Notes: generated by a model from the sequence alone, not told the origin. Positions 8,429-17,400 are shown, counted from the first letter of the stretch. The stretch: 64,000 nt of DNA from Longimicrobium sp. (GCA_036389135.1 DASVQP010000124.1:40020-104019), one strand, 5' to 3'. Numbers and translations are program-made.

Positions 8429-9658
8429 GTGCAGAGCCCCGGCGAAAAGCGCCGGGGCTCTCTGCGTGGCGAGATCCTCTTCAGCCTCGCCTTCCTGTGC
8501 GGCGCCGCGCTCCTACTGGCCGTCTGGACGCTCACCGTGGTCCGCGTGGCCGCGCCAAACTCCAGCCTCCTGGTGTGGATCCTCCTGGCGGTGGACGTGC
8601 TCGCCTTCGTCTTCCTGGGAAGCCACCTGATCCAGCGCCACGTGATGCGCCCCATCTCGCAGGCAGTCGGAGCCGCGGAGGCCATCGCGGGGGGCGACTA
8701 CGAGCGCCGCGTTCCCCTGGGCGACACGCGGGAGATGGCGGCGCTCGCCGGCGCCATCAACCGCATGACCGACCAGCTCCTGGAGAACCAGGAACGCCTC
8801 TCGCACAACGTCCATTCGCTGGACGAGACCAACCGCATCCTCCTTGCCACGCAGCGCGACCTGGTGCAGGCGGAGAAGCTGGCCTCCATCGGCCGCCTCT
8901 CGGCCGGCGTGGCGCACGAGATCGGCAACCCGCTGGGCGCCGTGCTCGGCTACACCTCGCTCCTGCGCAAGCGCGGCGCGGAGGCCGAGCTGGTGGACGG
9001 GCTGGAGCGCGAGGCGCGGCGCATCGACCGCATCGTCCGCGCCCTGCTGGACTACTCCCGCCCCGCCCCCGCGCACCGCGAGCCCGTGGAGGTCAACGAG
9101 TCGCTGCGCCGCGTGCTCGGCCTCCTGCGCGCGCAGGAGCGGCTGGGCGAGGTGGAGGTGGAGATGAAGCTCGATCCCGGCGACACGACGATCGTGGCCG
9201 AGCCGCACCTCCTCGACCAGCTGTTCCTCAACCTGATGGACAACGCCTGCAACGCGATGGACAGGCGCGGGAAGCTGGTGGTGAGGACCATCGTGGAGGA
9301 GTACCGCATCGACCGCCCGATCCCCTCGCGCCGCGCGGACGACCCGCCGGGGATCACCTACGCGCACCTGCGCCGCCCGCGCTTCGCGTCCGTGCGCGAC
9401 GCCACGCGCATCGAGCCCGGCACGCCGATCGTGCGGACGGTGATCTCGGACACGGGGGTGGGAATCCTGGCCGAGAACATCGAGCACATCTTCGACCCGT
9501 TCTTCACCACCCGCGCGCCGGGCGAGGGAACGGGGCTCGGGCTTGCCATCGTCGCCAGCACCGTGGCAGAATTCGGGGGGCGCATCGAAGCCTCCTCCGC
9601 GGAGGGGGGCGGCGCCGTCTTCTCCGTCTGCTTCCCCACCGTCCAGGCCGAAACGTGA
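8429..9658 (+). CDS. NtrB/ZraS-like membrane sensor histidine kinase
   Basis: A 409-residue protein from GTG at 8429. Two membrane segments (about 16-40 and 47-69) enclose almost no periplasmic loop. A HAMP-like linker follows (about 70-125), then a HisKA dimerisation domain with phospho-acceptor His163 in VAHEIGNPLG. The HATPase domain shows NLMDNACNAM (N box), DTGVGI (G1) and GEGTGLGLAI (G2). It should autophosphorylate and pass phosphate to the NtrC-type regulator that overlaps it by four bases (GTGA). With so small a sensor loop the stimulus may be membrane-borne or intracellular. The start is uncertain because a strong hairpin covers the first codons, but no better in-frame start is seen downstream. 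Confidence 0.88.
   Translation: MQSPGEKRRGSLRGEILFSLAFLCGAALLLAVWTLTVVRVAAPNSSLLVWILLAVDVLAFVFLGSHLIQRHVMRPISQAVGAAEAIAGGDYERRVPLGDTREMAALAGAINRMTDQLLENQERLSHNVHSLDETNRILLATQRDLVQAEKLASIGRLSAGVAHEIGNPLGAVLGYTSLLRKRGAEAELVDGLEREARRIDRIVRALLDYSRPAPAHREPVEVNESLRRVLGLLRAQERLGEVEVEMKLDPGDTTIVAEPHLLDQLFLNLMDNACNAMDRRGKLVVRTIVEEYRIDRPIPSRRADDPPGITYAHLRRPRFASVRDATRIEPGTPIVRTVISDTGVGILAENIEHIFDPFFTTRAPGEGTGLGLAIVASTVAEFGGRIEASSAEGGGAVFSVCFPTVQAET
8437..8463 (+). terminator. GC-rich hairpin overlapping the histidine-kinase start
   Basis: A perfect 11-bp stem (gagccccggcg / cgccggggctc) with loop aaaag lies at codons 3-12 of the kinase gene. It has no T-run, so it may be a weak terminator for the small upstream gene or a translation-control hairpin. 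Confidence 0.45.
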
Positions 9659-11016
9659 GCAACCGCAGGGTGCTGGTAATCGACGACGAGGCGGGGCTGC
9701 GCCACACCCTTCTCCTGATCCTGCGCGACGAGGGCTACCAGGTGCAGGTGGCCGAGGACGGCGAGGCCGGCCTGCGCGCCGCCGCCGCCGAGGACCCCGA
9801 GCTCATCCTGTGCGACGTGCGCATGCCGCGCCTGGGCGGTGTCGAGTTCCTGGAGCGCTACAAGGCGGCCGGCGGCGGCGGGCTCGTCATCATGATGAGC
9901 GCCTACGGCAGCATCGACGCCGCCGTCGAGGCGATGCGGCGCGGCGCGTACGACTACATCTCCAAGCCCTTCAACGCGGACGAGGTGATCCTCACCCTCC
10001 GCAAGGCCGAGGAGCGCGAGCAGCTGCGCCGCGAGGTCGCGCGCCTGCGCAAGGAAGTCGGCCAGCTCACCGGCACCGAGGGCGTGGTCGGCAGCTCCGC
10101 GGGGATGCGCGAGGTGCTGGAGCTGGCCGGCCGCGTGGCCCCCTTCCCCTCGACCGTCCTGATCACCGGCGAGAGCGGGAGCGGTAAGGAGGCCATCGCC
10201 CGCACCATCCACCGCTCCTCGCCGCGCAGCGCGCGCGCCTTCGTGGCCGTCAACTGCGGCGCCATTCCCGAAAACCTGCTGGAGTCGGAGCTCTTCGGCC
10301 ACGAAAAGGGCGCTTTCACCGGCGCCGACCGCGCGCGCGAGGGCGTCTTCGAGGAAGCCGACGGCGGCACCCTCTTCCTGGACGAGATCGGCGAGCTCCC
10401 CCTGGCGCTCCAGGTGAAGCTCCTGCGCGCGGTGCAGGAGCGCACCATCCGCCGCGTGGGCGGCACGGGCGAGCGCGCGGTGGACGTGCGCGTGCTGGCC
10501 GCTACCGCGCGCGACCTGATCGAGGAGGTGAAGAGCGGGCGTTTTCGCGACGACCTCTTCTACCGGATCAACGTGGTGCAGATCCACGTGCCGCCGCTGC
10601 GCACGCGCCCGGAAGACATCCCGCTCCTGGCCGCGCACTTCCTGCGCATGCACGCCCGCCGCCTGCACATCGACTCGCCGGAGCTCCCCGCGAGCGTCCT
10701 CCCCATCCTGGCCGCCTACCCCTGGCCCGGCAACGTGCGCGAGCTGGAGAACGTCCTGGAGCGCGCCCTCGTCCTCTCCGGCGGCCGCATCACCGAGGAG
10801 CACCTCCCCTCGCACGTGCGCAGCGGCAAGGAACTCTTCGAAGTCCGCGACGACGAGAGCGACCTCTCCGTCAAGCGCCGCCTCCCGGCCCTGGAGCGCA
10901 CCCTGATCGCCCGCGCCCTGGAGCGCTGCGGCGGCAACCGCACCCGCGCCGCGGAGATCCTGGAGCTGTCGGTGCGCGCGCTGTCGTACAAGATCCAGGA
11001 TTACGGGCTGGATTGA
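9655..11016 (+). CDS. NtrC-family sigma-54 response regulator
   Basis: A 453-residue protein whose GTG overlaps the kinase stop. The receiver domain (1-120) has Asp10/Asp11, phospho-acceptor Asp54 in LCDVRMP and the SKP lysine at 104. The AAA+ domain has Walker A GESGSGKE at 172-179, the sigma-54 contact loop GAFTGA at 219-224, Walker B FLDEIGE at 241-247 and the sensor segment [13 protein letters not shown] Fis-type helix-turn-helix ends the protein ([22 protein letters not shown]). The intact GAFTGA means it should activate sigma-54 promoters. Its targets are not evident here. Confidence 0.93.
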   Translation: MSNRRVLVIDDEAGLRHTLLLILRDEGYQVQVAEDGEAGLRAAAAEDPELILCDVRMPRLGGVEFLERYKAAGGGGLVIMMSAYGSIDAAVEAMRRGAYDYISKPFNADEVILTLRKAEEREQLRREVARLRKEVGQLTGTEGVVGSSAGMREVLELAGRVAPFPSTVLITGESGSGKEAIARTIHRSSPRSARAFVAVNCGAIPENLLESELFGHEKGAFTGADRAREGVFEEADGGTLFLDEIGELPLALQVKLLRAVQERTIRRVGGTGERAVDVRVLAATARDLIEEVKSGRFRDDLFYRINVVQIHVPPLRTRPEDIPLLAAHFLRMHARRLHIDSPELPASVLPILAAYPWPGNVRELENVLERALVLSGGRITEEHLPSHVRSGKELFEVRDDESDLSVKRRLPALERTLIARALERCGGNRTRAAEILELSVRALSYKIQDYGLD

Positions 11017-11022
11017 AGGGCG

Positions 11023-11064
11023 GGGGAATGGGGAATGGGGAATGGGGAATGGGGAGTGGGGAAT
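11023..11064. repeat. Heptanucleotide tandem array (GGGGAAT)6
   Basis: Six consecutive 7-bp units ggggaat; the fifth unit has a single change (ggggagt). It starts 7 bases after the regulator stop codon and is non-coding. Confidence 0.9.
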
Positions 11065-11084
11065 GGTAGGGCCTGCGCCTAAGG

Positions 11085-11350
11085 CGGGCGGCGGCGCGGT
11101 GGCCACGCGGGGCTGCCCCTACGAGGTGACGGTGTGCGGCGACGAGGGGCGGAGCCGCGCCGGCCACGGGCGCGATGAATCGCGCCCCTACCGGACCTGT
11201 GCGGCGCAGACGGAGTTCTCCCCCTCACCCGCCCTGCGCCCCCGCAGGCGGGGGAGGGGGCCGGGGGGAGGGGGCCCTCTGCGCGCCGCGATCATTGCCA
11301 CGACGCACCGAGGGGGCAGCGAGGCGACGAGCGGGGGTGAGGGCCCTCCG
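11085..11350. repeat. Repeat cluster, families A and B
   Basis: This holds two family A hairpins (ccacgcggggctgcccctac; ggcgcgatgaatcgcgcccctac) and family B sequence (cccgcaggcgggggagggggcc, then gagcgggggtgagggccc). Together with the heptamer array it fills the 433-base gap before rpmE; no gene is seen in it. Confidence 0.7.
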
Positions 11351-11356
11351 CGCCCG

Positions 11357-11385
11357 TTGCCTTTTGCCCACAATCCCGCTATTAT
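11357..11385 (+). promoter_or_regulatory. Sigma-70-like promoter for rpmE
   Basis: TTGCCT at 11357-11362, a 17-base spacer, then TATTAT at 11380-11385. It lies 64 bases upstream of the rpmE start codon. Confidence 0.55.
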
Positions 11386-11449
11386 CAAGGCTTTCGATCG
11401 TCCGGAGGAAGCGGCGATCGGCGTACCCCGAACAGGGAGCGGGTGCATC

Positions 11450-11662
11450 ATGAAGGCGGACATCCATCCGAATTACAAGACGACTCAGGTGCGCTGCGCG
11501 TGCGGCAACACCTTCCAGACCCGCTCCACCACGGACGAGATCTCGGTGGAAGTGTGCTCGCAGTGCCACCCGTACTTTACGGGCAAGCAGAAGCTGATGG
11601 ACACCGCCGGGCGCATCGAGCGCTTCCGGCAGCGCTACGCGGGCGGCGAGGCGGCGAAGTAA
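11450..11662 (+). CDS. rpmE: 50S ribosomal protein L31, zinc-binding form
   Basis: A 70-residue L31. [10 protein letters not shown] opens it, and four cysteines, Cys16, Cys18, Cys36 and Cys39 (CAC and CSQC), form the zinc site of the C+ type. The [13 protein letters not shown] segment is the family hallmark. It sits in the large subunit at the inter-subunit bridge region. ATG at 11450 is preceded by cagggagcggg. A promoter-like element upstream and a perfect hairpin downstream suggest a single-gene transcript, with prfA next. Confidence 0.96.
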   Translation: MKADIHPNYKTTQVRCACGNTFQTRSTTDEISVEVCSQCHPYFTGKQKLMDTAGRIERFRQRYAGGEAAK

Positions 11663-11682
11663 GCAGCGCCCACGCAGAACAG

Positions 11683-11713
11683 GGAGAGCCGGGGACAGCA
11701 GCCCCGGCTCTCC
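11683..11713 (+). terminator. Hairpin after rpmE
   Basis: A perfect 12-bp stem, ggagagccgggg / ccccggctctcc, with a 7-base loop. No clear T-run follows, so termination strength is uncertain. Confidence 0.6.
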
Positions 11714-11799
11714 GAGTATCCGGACCGTAACAGCACCGCCCCGAAGCCGCGCGAGTGCCGGTTCCCGAACCCAGCACCCGCACCTTCGAAGACCGCCCC

Positions 11800-12858
11800 A
11801 TGGACGACCGCATCCGCGAAGTCGAGCGCCGCTACCAGGACCTCTCCGACCAGCTGGCGGACCCCGCGATCCACGCGGACCCCAAGCGCCTGCGCGACCT
11901 CTCGCGCGAGCACGCGCAGCTCACGCAGACGGTGGAGACCGCCGCCCGCCTGCGCGCCGCCGAAGAGGAGCTGGAAGGCGCCCGCGCACTGGCCGAAGAG
12001 GGCGACGACGCGGAGATGGCCGCCATGGCCCGCGCCGAAGTCGCCGAGCTGGAGGAGCAGACCGCGCGTCTCTCCGAAGAGCTCAAGCGGCTCCTGATGC
12101 CGCGCGACCCGCTGGACGACCGCGACGCCGTGGTGGAAGTGCGCGCGGGCACCGGCGGCGACGAGGCGGCCCTCTTCGCCGGCGAGCTCTTTCGCATGTA
12201 CCAGCGCTTCGCCGACCGCCGCGGGTGGAAGATCGAGGTGCTCTCGGCGTCGGAAGGCGGGTCGGGCGGCTACAAGGAGGCGATCTTCGTGGTGCGCGGG
12301 CCGCACGCGTACGGCGACCTGCGCTACGAGAGCGGGGTGCACCGCGTGCAGCGCGTCCCCGCCACCGAGAACCAGGGGCGCATCCACACTTCCGCCGCCA
12401 CCGTCGCCGTCCTTCCCGAGGCGGAAGAGGTGGACGTGCAGATCAATCCGGGCGAGCTCAAGATCGACGTCTATCGCTCCTCCGGGCCCGGCGGCCAGTC
12501 GGTGAACACGACCGACTCGGCCGTCCGCATCACGCACCTCCCCACGGGGCTGGTGGTGACCTGCCAGGACGAGAAGAGCCAGCACAAGAACAAGGACAAG
12601 GCGATGGGCGTCCTCCGCTCGCGCCTGCTGGACATGCGCGTGGCCGAGCAGGAGTCCGAGCGCGCCCGCGACCGCAAGACGCAGGTGGGCACCGGCGACC
12701 GCTCCGCCAAGATCCGCACCTACAACTTCCCCCAGAGCCGCGTCACGGACCACCGCATCGGCTACACCACGCACGCCCTGCAGCAGCTGCTGGACGGCGA
12801 CGTGGGCGAGCTGGTGGACAACCTCAAGCTCGCCTCGCAGTCCGAACGCGCCGCGTGA
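11800..12858 (+). CDS. prfA: Peptide chain release factor 1
   Basis: A 352-residue class I release factor. The codon-reading motif PAT at 187-189 ([14 protein letters not shown]) marks RF1, which reads UAA and UAG. The catalytic GGQ loop is at 231-233 in [13 protein letters not shown] at 11800 is chosen over an upstream in-frame GTG at 11755 because [13 protein letters not shown] aligns with the usual RF1 N-terminus. Its stop overlaps the GTG of prmC by four bases; that pairing is classic, since PrmC methylates the GGQ glutamine. Confidence 0.96.
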   Translation: MDDRIREVERRYQDLSDQLADPAIHADPKRLRDLSREHAQLTQTVETAARLRAAEEELEGARALAEEGDDAEMAAMARAEVAELEEQTARLSEELKRLLMPRDPLDDRDAVVEVRAGTGGDEAALFAGELFRMYQRFADRRGWKIEVLSASEGGSGGYKEAIFVVRGPHAYGDLRYESGVHRVQRVPATENQGRIHTSAATVAVLPEAEEVDVQINPGELKIDVYRSSGPGGQSVNTTDSAVRITHLPTGLVVTCQDEKSQHKNKDKAMGVLRSRLLDMRVAEQESERARDRKTQVGTGDRSAKIRTYNFPQSRVTDHRIGYTTHALQQLLDGDVGELVDNLKLASQSERAA

Positions 12859-13748
12859 ACGCTCCCAGGGTTTGGACGGTGATGGAGCTTCTGCGGTGGA
12901 CCGCGGAGTTTCTCGGGGAGAAGGGGTTCCACAACGCGCGCCTGAACGGCGAGCTGCTCCTCTCCGGCGTGCTCGGGGTGAAGCGGCTCGACCTCTACCT
13001 CCAGTTCGACCGGCCGCTGCGCCCGGAGGAGCTGGCGGAGTTCAAGGCGCGGCTGCTGAGGCGTGCGAAGCGCGAGCCGTTGCAGTACATTGAAGGCGAA
13101 GCCCACTTCCGCGAGCTCCGCCTCCGCGTCGATCCGCGCGTGCTGATTCCGCGGCCTGAAACCGAGCAGCTCGTCCAGCGCGTATTGGAGTGGGCGGCCG
13201 GTCGCCCCGGCCTCGCCGCCGCCGACGTGGGGACGGGCTCCGGCGCCATCGCCCTGGCACTCGCCACCGAGGGCCCGTTCGAGCGCGTGGTGGCGACCGA
13301 CGTGGAGCCCGGCGCCCTGGAAGCGGCCCGCGCCAACCACGCCCTCGCCGCCCCCGATGCGCCCGTGGAGTTCCGCCTGGGCGACGGGCTGGCCCCCCTG
13401 GCCGGCGAGCGCTTCGACGCCCTCGTCTCCAACCCCCCCTATGTCGCCAACGCCGAGCGCGCTTCGCTCGACACCGAGGTGCGCGACTGGGAGCCGGCCT
13501 CCGCGCTCTTCGCCGGCGAGGACGGGCTGGAGGTGATCCGCCGATTGGTGGCCGGCGCTCCGGGTGTGCTCCGCCCCGGTGGGCTTCTGGCGCTGGAGAT
13601 CGGCGTCGATCAGGGCGCCGCAGTGGCGGAGCTGGTGCGCGCGGCGGGGGGCTTCGGCGTCCCGCGCGTGGAAAAGGATCTCGCCGGGCGCGACCGCATC
13701 GTCCTGGCCGAGCTGGAAACTTCAACGGAGCAGCACGGATGGAAATGA
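12855..13748 (+). CDS. prmC: Release factor glutamine N5-methyltransferase
   Basis: A 297-residue enzyme that methylates the GGQ glutamine of release factors using S-adenosylmethionine. The N-terminal helical domain (1-95) leads into the methyltransferase. SAM binding is by DVGTGSG at 124-130, and the substrate-glutamine motif NPPY is at 193-196. LIPRPETE near 98-105 is a family signature. The GTG start overlaps the prfA stop, and the 3' end overlaps the next gene by 10 bases, so translation is probably coupled through all three. Confidence 0.95.
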   Translation: MNAPRVWTVMELLRWTAEFLGEKGFHNARLNGELLLSGVLGVKRLDLYLQFDRPLRPEELAEFKARLLRRAKREPLQYIEGEAHFRELRLRVDPRVLIPRPETEQLVQRVLEWAAGRPGLAAADVGTGSGAIALALATEGPFERVVATDVEPGALEAARANHALAAPDAPVEFRLGDGLAPLAGERFDALVSNPPYVANAERASLDTEVRDWEPASALFAGEDGLEVIRRLVAGAPGVLRPGGLLALEIGVDQGAAVAELVRAAGGFGVPRVEKDLAGRDRIVLAELETSTEQHGWK

Positions 13749-14098
13749 TCTGGGAGAAGGCGCGCGAAGTCGGCCGCCTGGTGGCGCAGAGCGACCAGTA
13801 CAAGGCGTTCAAGCGCGCCAACACGCAGATGTCGGATGATCGCGAGCTGGTGGCGAGCCTCAACCGGCTCAACGAGCTGCAGATGGGCTTCGCCCGCGCG
13901 ATGGAGGAGGGGACCGAGCCGCCCGTGGAGGAGCAGGAGGAGTTCGAGCGGCTCGCCGGCACGGTGCAGGTCTCGCCCGTGTACCAGAGCTACGCCTCCG
14001 CGCAGGCCAACTTCGACCGCCTGATGGTCCGCATCCAGGAAGAGATCGCCAAGGGCGTCGAGGCCGGGGAGCAGAGCCGCATCATCCTCCCGTCCTGA
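13739..14098 (+). CDS. YlbF/YmcA-family helical protein
   Basis: A 119-residue, all-helical protein. [25 protein letters not shown] is typical of the YlbF/YmcA (Com_YlbF) family, whose Bacillus members form a complex affecting RNase Y-dependent RNA processing and competence. That function is known only in Firmicutes and should not be assumed here. ATG at 13739 overlaps prmC by 10 bases; a second ATG two codons later is an alternative start. Confidence 0.8.
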   Translation: MEMIWEKAREVGRLVAQSDQYKAFKRANTQMSDDRELVASLNRLNELQMGFARAMEEGTEPPVEEQEEFERLAGTVQVSPVYQSYASAQANFDRLMVRIQEEIAKGVEAGEQSRIILPS

Positions 14099-14111
14099 GC
14101 CTCGCGGCCTG

Positions 14112-14783
14112 ATGAAGTTCCAGCCCAGCGCGCTCCGCCCCCTCATCGCGCCGCTCATCGAGCGGCCGATGGGCGCGCTCGGACGCATGGGGGTGAACCC
14201 GAACGTGGTGACCACCATCGGCTTCCTGGTCACCTGCTCGGCCGGTCTCTCGTACTTCATGGGGGGCATACGGCTGGGCGGGGCGCTGGTGCTGCTGGGC
14301 GGGCTGCTGGACATCGTGGACGGCGCCATCGCGCGCGGCGCAGGCCTCGCCACCAAGTTCGGCTCGTTCTACGACTCCACGCTGGACCGCGCCGCCGAAG
14401 TGGTCGTCCTCATCGGCGTGATGTCGCTGTACCTGGGCCCCGGCCGCAACATCGGCGAGCCCTGGATGGTATACGTGGTGGTGCTGGCGCTGGCCGGCTC
14501 GCTGATGGTGTCGTACACGCGCGCCCGCGCCGAGGGGCTGGGGATCGACCTCAAGGTGGGGCTGATGCAGCGCGCCGAGCGGATCATCCTGCTGGGCGGC
14601 TCCACCATGATCTTCGGGTCGTGGCGGCAGGGGCTCGTGCTGACCTGCGTGATCTGGGCGATGGCCATCCTCACCAACGCCACGGCGATGTACCGCATCT
14701 ACTGGGTGTACCGTCACCTGCAAACTCCGGCGGCCCCCGCTTCCACGCGGCCGCACCGGACTTCCACACCCGCCAACAGGTAG
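14112..14783 (+). CDS. CDP-alcohol phosphatidyltransferase, probable phosphatidylinositol-phosphate synthase
   Basis: A 223-residue integral membrane enzyme with about six transmembrane helices. The full CDP-alcohol signature is present: Asp67, Asp70, Gly71, Ala74, Arg75, Gly84, Asp88 and Asp92 in DIVDGAIAR...GSFYDSTLD. The N-terminal style (RMGVNPNVVTTIGF) resembles actinobacterial and archaeal inositol-phosphate transferases more than PgsA or PssA. Inositol-3-phosphate synthase begins seven bases downstream, so the most likely acceptor is inositol-phosphate. Phosphatidylglycerophosphate synthase is the main alternative. Confidence 0.85.
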   Translation: MKFQPSALRPLIAPLIERPMGALGRMGVNPNVVTTIGFLVTCSAGLSYFMGGIRLGGALVLLGGLLDIVDGAIARGAGLATKFGSFYDSTLDRAAEVVVLIGVMSLYLGPGRNIGEPWMVYVVVLALAGSLMVSYTRARAEGLGIDLKVGLMQRAERIILLGGSTMIFGSWRQGLVLTCVIWAMAILTNATAMYRIYWVYRHLQTPAAPASTRPHRTSTPANR

Positions 14784-14790
14784 CGATATC

Positions 14791-16137
14791 GTGCGCACCG
14801 AACAGTACACGCCGCGCCCCGCCGAGGGGCGCCTCGGGATTCTCCTCCCCGGCCTCGGGGCGGTCTCCACCACCCTGATCGCCGGCGTGGAGCTGGCCCG
14901 CCGCGGTCTGAGCCGCCCCATCGGCTCGGTCACCCAGATGGGCACCATCCGCCTGGGGAAGCGCACCGAGGGCCGCCACCCGCTGATCAAGGACTTTGTC
15001 CCCCTCGCCGGGCTGGACGACATCGTCTTTGGCGCCTGGGACCCGTTCCCGCAGGACGCCTACGAGAGCGCGCTCAATGCGGGCGTGCTCAACAAGTGGG
15101 AGCACATCGAGCCGATCAAGGACTTCCTCCAGACGATCAAGCCGATGCCCGCGGCGTTCGACCAGCGCTACGTCAAGAAGCTGGAGGGGATCAACGTCAA
15201 GCCCGGCAAGAGCAAGCGCGCCTGGGCCGAGGCCCTGCGCGAGGACATCCGCCGCTTCAAGGAAGAGAAGGGGTGCGACCGCCTGGTAATGGTGTGGTGC
15301 GGCTCCACCGAGGTGTACATCCAGCCGGGTGAGATCCACCAGTCGCTGGAGGCGTTCGAGCGCGCCATCGACGAGGACCACGACCAGGTCGCGCCCTCCA
15401 TGCTGTACGCCTACGCGGCGCTGATGGAGGGCGTCCCCTACGCCAACGGCGCGCCCAACCTGTCGGTCGACTTCCCGGCGATGGTGGAGCTGGCGCAGCA
15501 GAACGGCGTGCCCGTGGCCGGCAAGGACTTCAAGACGGGCCAGACGCTCATCAAGACGGTGCTCGCGCCCATGCTCAAGGCCCGCATGCTGGGGCTGGAC
15601 GGCTGGTTCTCCACCAACATCCTGGGGAACCGCGACGGCGAGGTGCTGGACGACCCGGAGTCGTTCAAGACCAAGGAAGAGAGCAAGCTTTCGGTGCTGG
15701 AGCACATCCTTCAGCCGGAGCTGTACCCGGAGCTGTACCGCAACTTCTACCACAAGGTGCGGATCAACTACTACCCTCCCCGCGGCGACGCCAAGGAAGG
15801 GTGGGACAACATCGACATCCGCGGCTGGCTGGACTACCCGATGCAGATCAAGGTGGACTTCCTCTGCCGCGACAGCATCCTGGCCGCCCCCATCGTTCTG
15901 GACCTGGCGCTCTTCCTGGACCTGGCCTCGCGCAGCTCGCTGCACGGCATCCAGGAGTGGCTCTCGTTCTACCTCAAGAGCCCAATGACCGCCGAGGGCC
16001 TGTACCCGGAGCACGACCTCTTCATCCAGCAGATGAAGCTCAAGAACACCCTCCGCTGGCTGATGGGCGAGGAGCAGATCACCCACCTCGGCCTCGAGTA
16101 CTACCTCGACAACGTGCAGGAGCTGGCGGCGGTCTGA
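14791..16137 (+). CDS. ino1: Inositol-3-phosphate synthase
   Basis: A 448-residue NAD-dependent isomerase that converts glucose-6-phosphate to 1L-myo-inositol-3-phosphate. The Rossmann loop GILLPGLGAVSTT lies near residue 16. The catalytic core GKDFKTGQTLIKT and the NILGNRDGEVLDDP segment carry the conserved lysines and asparagines of the family. GTG start seven bases after the CDP-alcohol transferase. Together the two genes supply inositol-phosphate and attach it to a CDP-lipid, implying inositol phospholipids or inositol-derived solutes. A strong terminator follows. Confidence 0.93.
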   Translation: MRTEQYTPRPAEGRLGILLPGLGAVSTTLIAGVELARRGLSRPIGSVTQMGTIRLGKRTEGRHPLIKDFVPLAGLDDIVFGAWDPFPQDAYESALNAGVLNKWEHIEPIKDFLQTIKPMPAAFDQRYVKKLEGINVKPGKSKRAWAEALREDIRRFKEEKGCDRLVMVWCGSTEVYIQPGEIHQSLEAFERAIDEDHDQVAPSMLYAYAALMEGVPYANGAPNLSVDFPAMVELAQQNGVPVAGKDFKTGQTLIKTVLAPMLKARMLGLDGWFSTNILGNRDGEVLDDPESFKTKEESKLSVLEHILQPELYPELYRNFYHKVRINYYPPRGDAKEGWDNIDIRGWLDYPMQIKVDFLCRDSILAAPIVLDLALFLDLASRSSLHGIQEWLSFYLKSPMTAEGLYPEHDLFIQQMKLKNTLRWLMGEEQITHLGLEYYLDNVQELAAV

Positions 16138-16157
16138 ACGTTGGTTGGTGATGTGAA

Positions 16158-16192
16158 AAGGGCCGCGCTCCCGGGGTGGGGGCGCGGCCCTT
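16158..16192 (+). terminator. Rho-independent terminator after ino1
   Basis: An 11-bp perfect stem aagggccgcgc / gcgcggccctt with a 13-base loop, followed by ctccttgt. Confidence 0.75.
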
Positions 16193-16234
16193 CTCCTTGT
16201 GTTGCTTTGAGCAAGTGGTGGTCGAATCTGTTCG

Positions 16235-16912
16235 TCAGGCTGCAGCGCTCCGCGGACCCCATTCGTTTAGCAATTGGTGACTCAGGGCCATAAGACGAGC
16301 TGCGGCGTCCTCGACGTCATCAGCCGCGAAACCATGAGCAACTCGGTTCCGGATCTCAAGTGCCTGCATAGCCTCGTCGAACTGAGCCATGGAGATTTCA
16401 CCGTACGAATACAGGTGTTTCAGCAGCGCTGACGTCGCGAAACGCTCGATCGGCAGAAGGGCTCTTTCCGCCTGGTGCCGGAGGAGCCCCTCAAAGACTG
16501 CCCAGCTCGATAGGAGGGCTGCGGCACTCAGCCCAAGCTCAAGCAACTGACCCGCTGTCCTCGCGTGTTCTTTCAGTTCCTGCCAGGAGAGAAGCCGTTC
16601 GGCAGCCGCGGGAGTGTCCCCGATCTCCAGGTCTTCAGCGGTCACCAGAAGGAAGCGCCAGTTCGGGTGCTGTCCTACCTCTTCCGCCAGCTCGCGGACC
16701 CGTTCCACCGAGATGTGGTTGTTGCCGGTCTTGACTTCGATCAGGAAGTGCTCGTCGCCCTTTTCCGCGAGCAGATCCGGGCGGTAGCTGCCGAGATCAA
16801 AAGGCAGTTCGCCGGTGCTCGGCTCCACACGCACGCTATAACCCTGCTCCGCGTACCTGGCGGCGATCTCGGAGACCTTCCTGTCGTGGACGTCTCGTGT
16901 TTGGGTCCTCAT
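16235..16912 (-). CDS. PD-(D/E)XK (REase AHJR-like) nuclease fused to HEPN-like domain
   Basis: A 225-residue protein. Residues 1 to about 105 look like a restriction-endonuclease fold: Asp46 in YRPDLLAEKG and the E-x-K pair Glu59/Lys61 in FLIEVKTG give a complete PD-(D/E)XK site. Residues about 110-215 are all-helical and contain RNRVAH (Arg188 to His193), an R-x4-H motif as in HEPN ribonucleases. It overlaps the upstream RusA-like gene by four bases (ATGA), so the two are made together. GC is visibly lower (high 50s %) than flanking genes, suggesting acquisition. Function is not established; a DNA/RNA-cutting defence or toxin role is inferred from the domains. The HEPN part could also be an inactive RNA-binding version. 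Confidence 0.65.
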   Translation of the reverse strand: MRTQTRDVHDRKVSEIAARYAEQGYSVRVEPSTGELPFDLGSYRPDLLAEKGDEHFLIEVKTGNNHISVERVRELAEEVGQHPNWRFLLVTAEDLEIGDTPAAAERLLSWQELKEHARTAGQLLELGLSAAALLSSWAVFEGLLRHQAERALLPIERFATSALLKHLYSYGEISMAQFDEAMQALEIRNRVAHGFAADDVEDAAARLMALSHQLLNEWGPRSAAA

Positions 16913-17310
16913 AGCAGTTCCTCCAGGGGCTGCGCGTCACGCAGCCTTACGTAGACACATTCTCTTCCCGTAAGCAACCCCGTGAGAAGAAGTGGAGGAA
17001 GGCGCATTGGGTCAAAGCTGCCTGTGAGTAAGCGCCTGTGGCTTTCTACGGCGACGATCAAGCTGTCGTCCGACAACACGAGACCGACGAGTGCATCCTG
17101 GATCGGCTTGATGATATTGTCTACGTCTGCCGGCTGCACGCCAGACAGGTACACGAGCGTAAGATGCAACTCTCCCGTCTGGATCGGGGGGCGAACTCCC
17201 CAGGCCGTATTGGCCCGCCGGGCCACGAACTCCTTCCAGGTTCGCAAATTCGCCCGGTTCCCCTGAAGCGACATAGGGCGACGAAGAATCAGGAACTCGA
17301 GTTCCGTCAC
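16909..17310 (-). CDS. RusA-like Holliday-junction-resolvase-fold nuclease
   Basis: A 133-residue protein. The segment DVDNIIKPIQDAL, then VLSDDSLIV, carries the RusA pattern D-x-DN-x3-K-x3-D...DD: Asp62, Asp64, Lys68, Asp72 and Asp81/82. Spacing matches the metal-binding Asp and Lys of E. coli RusA. RusA enzymes cut four-way junctions and are usually prophage-borne, but no phage genes surround this one. A GTG start is used here (cac at 17308-17310 on the plus strand); the exact start is uncertain. It has a promoter-like element upstream and shares its stop with the start of the PD-(D/E)XK/HEPN gene. Confidence 0.7.
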   Translation of the reverse strand: MTELEFLILRRPMSLQGNRANLRTWKEFVARRANTAWGVRPPIQTGELHLTLVYLSGVQPADVDNIIKPIQDALVGLVLSDDSLIVAVESHRRLLTGSFDPMRLPPLLLTGLLTGRECVYVRLRDAQPLEELL

Positions 17311-17400
17311 CCTTGATGCTCCCGCCCTGCCTCAATCCCCCGCGCCAGCATTTCGTCTCTCCCTCAGGGTGGTACTCGGGTCTGCTTCGAAGCTGTCCAC

